Source of the DNA: Gordionus sp. m RMFG-2023 | Lineage: Eukaryota; Nematomorpha; Gordioida; Chordodea; Parachordodidae | Direction: 5' to 3' | Assembly: GCF_954871325.1 (NCBI RefSeq) | Contig: NC_088776.1 | Location: 42,860,569-42,924,568 of the forward strand | DNA: 64,000 bases | In this document: positions 48,301 through 54,300 of the stretch, one piece after another | Position numbering within the stretch: the stretch's first letter is position 1 | Layout of the letters: each line of letters opens with the position of its first letter | Translations under genes and position numbers: made by a program | The notes under the pieces: generated by a model | What the model was told of the DNA's origin: nothing | Databases searched by the model: none | What the model saw: the letters and a program-made list of their open reading frames with translations, nothing else

Positions 48301-51300
48301 TTAAAAAATTCCGAGCCAGGCCTGAAATTTTTAAATCTGGGCCAGGCCGGTCTGTAAAAAATTTTTTTAAAAAATATCCAGGCCGGGCCTTAAATTTTTA
48401 AATCCGAGCCGGGCCGGGCTGTAAAAAATTTTTTAAAAAAATATCCGGGCCGGGCCAGGTCTAAAAAATTTAAAACCGGGCCGGGCCGTGCAAATGGTGC
48501 CTCTGCAGGTCTCTGATAAATATTGATTCAATATTTTGTTGATATTATGATTAATTTTATATGTAATTTATAAAAAAATTAACTATTTTTCCATATTAAA
48601 ATATTAATTTAAAACTAAAACAAAAACAAAAACAAAAAAATATTTTTAGCACTAAAATTTAATTATACCATTTCTGGTATTAGTGATAGATCACGTCATC
48701 TAACGTTTCCTATCATTTCATATTTATATGCCATATCTAAAAAATAGATTAAAATAACTCAAATCTAATATAAAATTATAAAATATTCTAAAATCTATAG
48801 ATACTGCTACAACCTCATATCTATACCATCATGCTACCCCAGCCTTACAGGAGAAAGTATCTGCAATTATACAAAGTAATATTTTATCTTGATATAAAAA
48901 AATTATATCTTCATATAAGATATTGACATGATTTTGGAAAGAGACAAACAATAAAAAGATGATGAAAGTATATCATTATTTGTAGTTCATTTTTGAATTT
49001 CTTTTATTAGTTTCCAATTTAAAATATAATCAAAAAAAATTTTTTTACTATTATAGATAAAGAGAACATGGAGAGCAAAATATGCAATGTAATGAATGAA
49101 AAAATATGGTACTATCTTTCATACAATATAAATTCAGGTATTTATATAGCACATACTAGGGTTCTGGAATGAACTAATGAAGAAATAGGGTACCTTATTT
49201 TAATTTAGCAACTAGGAGTTTTTAAGAATCCAAAGAAAATATTTATATCAGAAAATAAACCCATGGCCTATTCAAATCTTTTAAATATAGAAAAAGCAGT
49301 TTGGATTTTATAATGATTATCAAAATTATAAAAAACAGCAATTCCCATTGACAAAATATTGATATAAATTATATATTTTGCTTATATTAGCTTATTCATG
49401 TTTGTCACAATATATTATATTATAAAATTAGATTTAAGACATAGTTTTAAAAAAACAATGTTATAATTTACAAGAAACAGAGTTAATTCTTAAAAAAACA
49501 ATGTTAGAATTTATAAAAAACAAGTTTGATTACAAAAAACAAGGTTGGTTTTAATAAAACACTGTTAGAATTTACAAAAAACAAGGTTAGTTTTAAAAAA
49601 CAATGTTTTAAAAAATAATATTAGAATTTACAAAAAACAGTTAATTTACAAAAACAATGTTAGAATTTACAAAAAAACAGATTTATACAAAAAACAAGGT
49701 TAGTTTTAAAAAACAATGTTAGAAAGGTTAGTTTTTAAAAAAACAATGTTTGAATCTACAAAAAAAAGCCTCCATTTCGGGGTACTTAGCCTATAATTTT
49801 CTTTATTTACCACCAAATAGGGGCACCTAGCCTATAATTAACTTATTTACCCTCATTTGGGAGCAAGCACTCTAAAATTTTCTATTTACCCCTGTTTGGG
49901 GGCACCTAGCCTATATTTTTCTTATTTACTATTTACCACGTACAGCCTCTGCCTATAAATTGTAAACTCAGAATTAGGACACAACCTGGGCAAAAATTTA
50001 TAAATCAAGCCAGGAAATTTGCACAAAATATTTTTATGGGCCCTGCCTGAAGTTTGCAAAAAAAATTAAGTAGAATCAAGCAAATTTATGGTTTTTTTCA
50101 TAGATTATTAAAGGAAACCATTTTATAAGCAGCTGTGCAAACAAATTTATGGAATGGGCCAAACTATATTTTTAAACATTTGTAGGGTTAGTATGACCTA
50201 GGCTAATCTCAATTCAAAATGTATTTAAAATTTTATAAATAAACAAATATTAACTATTTATCAGAGACCTGCAGGCCCAGCTCTAAGCCAGGCCGTATTT
50301 TAAATTTTTTAAATATACCCGAGCTGGGCCTATAAAAAATTTTTTTAAACATATCTGGGCCGGGCCTAAAATTTTTTTTTTATATATATCCGGGCCGGGC
50401 CTAAGATTGTTAAACCCGGGCCGGGCCAGGTATAAAATATTTTTTATAAAAATTTTTACATTATCAGTTAATGGTTATAAGATTATATTATATTATAGTT
50501 ATGATTAATATAATATTGGGTGATGGTTAACACTACCTAACACCCACAGATCGATCTAATTATTAATTTCCTGCAAATTTATTCAAAGTATTAATATATT
50601 TTTTTATAATTCATATGTAAATTTTTACAACATATTTTACCAAAACAATCAAATAAAGGAATATCTTAAATAAGCCCCATTATTCAAGTATTATTAATAT
50701 ATTTTTTTTATAATTCATATCTAAATTTTTAGAATATTTACCAAAACAATCAAATAAAGGAATATCATGGCACAAAATACTAATGATATAATTAATAAAA
50801 TTAAAAATAATATTTATTCTTAAAGGAATACAAATAATAATAAAAAATCTGAAATATGGGCTAAATTTAACATCATCATAGATGAAAATAAAAAAAACAT
50901 TGGCTACGTAAAATGTAAGAATTGTTCAAGTATATTATCTTATAATTATAAACATGGTACATCACATTTAAAAAGACATAAATGTGATGGTAAATCCATG
51001 AAAATTAATAAAAAAAATTTACACCTGAAAAACCAACCTATAAATGTAATATAAAATATTTAAAAGAAAAATATATAGATCATTCCTTAACACTTTGTGC
51101 AAAAGATATTAGACCTTTCGAAATGATAGCTGGGAATGGGTTTCTTGAATTCAGCCAGGCTCTAATCGATGTTGGGGCAAAGTATGGTAAAATAGATATA
51201 ACTCATTGATTTCACATCCCACCACTCTATCACGCCACCTTAAAGGAAAATGTAATAAAATAAGAAGCATTTTGGTTGATACTATTGCCCCAGTAATCAA

Positions 51301-54300
51301 GAATCGATTTATGGCTGCTTCCACTGATATATGGTGCGATGACCATAAAAAGAACTCGTTTATAACAGTTAACATGCACTACAGATGACTGGAAGTTAGT
51401 GAAGAGAAACCTATTTACCGCTAAATTTAAAGAAGTGTCAAAGACTAGATAAGTAGTTAAAGATGATCTATTAAAAAATTTTCATAATTCTAATTTTAAC
51501 ACTAACGATTTTATTAATATAATATTTGTTACAGACCAAGGTAAAAATATTATAAAAGCATTGGAGTTAAATGAACGATTAAATTGTTCTTGTCATATAT
51601 TAAATACAATTTTAAGAAATTCATTTAACTTCAAATATTTGGAAAGTAATACCCCATTAATAAAATCAACAATAGATAATACTAAAATATTAGTGGGGCA
51701 TTTAAAACAAAGTAATAATGCCAGCATTTGAAAGCCCTTTATCAAGATATAGAAGTTCGCTGGAACTCTAAATACAATATGCTCAATTCTGTTTATTCTC
51801 AAAATGAAGAAATTATAAAGGTTCTTCAAGAACATGGGGGATCGGAAAAGTATTATATTATAGACTTTCCGATCCTTCAGGATCTAGTCAAAATTCTTGA
51901 GAATTTTAACAGAGCTATTGTTGAGTTACAGTCGGAATCTTGTACTCTTTTTAAAGTGGTAATTTGGTATTATGAACTTCTTGAAGTTTGTAATACTTTT
52001 CAAAGCGAAAAAGGAGAAATAAAATTGATTTTACTTAATATAAAGCATTTTTTAATTGAAAAATTTGTTTTACACAAGTATCATTTTATTTCTCTTTTTC
52101 TCTGTCCCAAATTCAAGCAATTATGTATATTGTCAGGGACAGATCGCAAGATGACGGAAAACTATATAAAAGATTATATTAAATTACAAGAGGCTCAGGA
52201 AGTAAATGAAATACCATCGACCAGTCAAATTACGACTGTTGTTAAACAAACTGAATCGTTTTATGACAAATGGGGCGATGGTAATATGTCAATACCCGAT
52301 GATGAATATTATAATTACATAAATAAAAAAATAGATGAAACATTTAAGGTGGATAATTTGTAAGAGTGGTGGGCGGCTCATCAAAGCGAATTTCCAATTT
52401 TAGCAAAATTGGCAAAACGGGTATTGGCAATTCCTGCTTCAAGTGCAAGCTGTGAGCGGAATTTTTCCACTACTGGAAGAATTTTTGAAGAAAGAAGAAG
52501 TAATCTTCAACCTGAAAAGGTAGATATGCTTCTCTATCTTCATGATAATTTGTGAATTTTTAATATCTTTCTTGAGTATAGGGTTTCGTCAATCATGCTG
52601 GTTTTTTACTTTGCAAACTGTCAAATATTTATTGCATTTATTATATTTTACCATGAGTCATGAAAATTTTTAATCCAACATTTTTCATTATTTTTTTTTA
52701 CAATATTATATAATACAATTATCTTCTTTTGTTAAAAATTTATATTATAAAATAAATTATATGAATATTGTGCAATTAGATTATATTTTCAAAATACTAT
52801 TTATTATACATGAATTTTTTTAAATAGCGATTTATTTTTATTTTATAAATTAAATTGTAAATTAAATACAATATATTATATTCTCAAAATATTTTCCATT
52901 TTTATAAATTAAATATTAGTTTTATTTTTTTTAAATGCAAAAATATAGTATATGCTCAAAATATTATTACCATTTTTATGAATATTAGTTTTATTTTTAT
53001 AAATGCAATATAAAATATAGTATATGCTCAAAATATCCATTTTTATAAATAACAGTTTTATAATTTTATAAATTCAATATAATATTCTCAAAATATTAGC
53101 TTTTTACATGTATTTTTTAAATAATAAGCGATAATACTCACTGAAAAATATGGTAAAATACCTCATAGGTGAATTTTTGTATATATTAGGTCGAATATAA
53201 TTTTAAAAAATTCCGAGCCAGGCCTGAAATTTTTAAATCTGGGCCAGGCCGGTCTGTAAAAAATTTTTTTAAAAAATATCCAGGCCAAGCCTTAAATTTT
53301 TAAATCCGAGCCGGGCCGGGCTGTAAAAAATTTTTTAAAAAAATATCCGAGCCGGGCCAGGTCTAAAAAATTTAAAACCGGGCTGGGCCGTGCAAATGGT
53401 GCCTCTGCAGGTCTCTTAAATGAAAACACATAATAAAATAATTTTTAGTTAAATAGATTTATTTTCATCCAGATAATATTTTTTAAAAATAAAAAAAATT
53501 TAATCAAATCAATTTTTTTATAAAAATTTTGCCAACCCTAATTTCCATACTTAACATATAATAAAAAAATCTAAATCATATTAGATCAATTAACTGTTAT
53601 TATAATAATCATACATAAAATATATGTATACTTACATTTAAAATGAGGGTCTAAATTTTGTCCAACAGTATAAGAAAAATACTTAAACATTTTATAGGCA
53701 TCCTTGTCCAAACCATTGAATGATAAAACTTTATGGGTAACATTAATTAAACTTTGCATAAAATCAGAATGTGGCTTTAAATAAGGTACCAAACACTCAG
53801 CCACTTGTTCCCAGCTAGAGGATAAACAACTTGAAATATGATCATTTTTTGTATTGGAATATTTTTTAGACTGGGTAATAGCAAAAAATACCACATCTAA
53901 CAAATCCTTGTTCAATAGGAAAACACCTAAGCAAACAAATTATATTAAAAATAATTACAAAAATATTTTTTTATTATTTTAAATAATAAAAAGATTAAAC
54001 AAATAATTAACCATTTTCTTGAGATTCTTTTAGATATTTATTAAGTTCTGATAAATTATTTTCTAAAACTAATGCTTTGAATATATTGGTATAGATTAAG
54101 GAAGTTGGCTCCAATTCAGATTGTTTCATGATCTTATTATTTAAAATATATTATAAATAAACCTAGAATAATTATTACACTTAGTATGCTTATAACATTT
54201 TCAAAATCTTTCAAAGATCCATAAGCACTAATCAAAGATGCAAAAACTGCTTCATTAACAGGTATATCCTTAGCTTTCATAACTTCTAGGACTTGTTCAG

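Noticed and set aside
51728-52363. Longest ORF in the window (211 residues) as an independent gene
   Set aside because: It is the central part of the copy B hAT transposase, with BED finger and catalytic motifs upstream and the dimerisation domain downstream.
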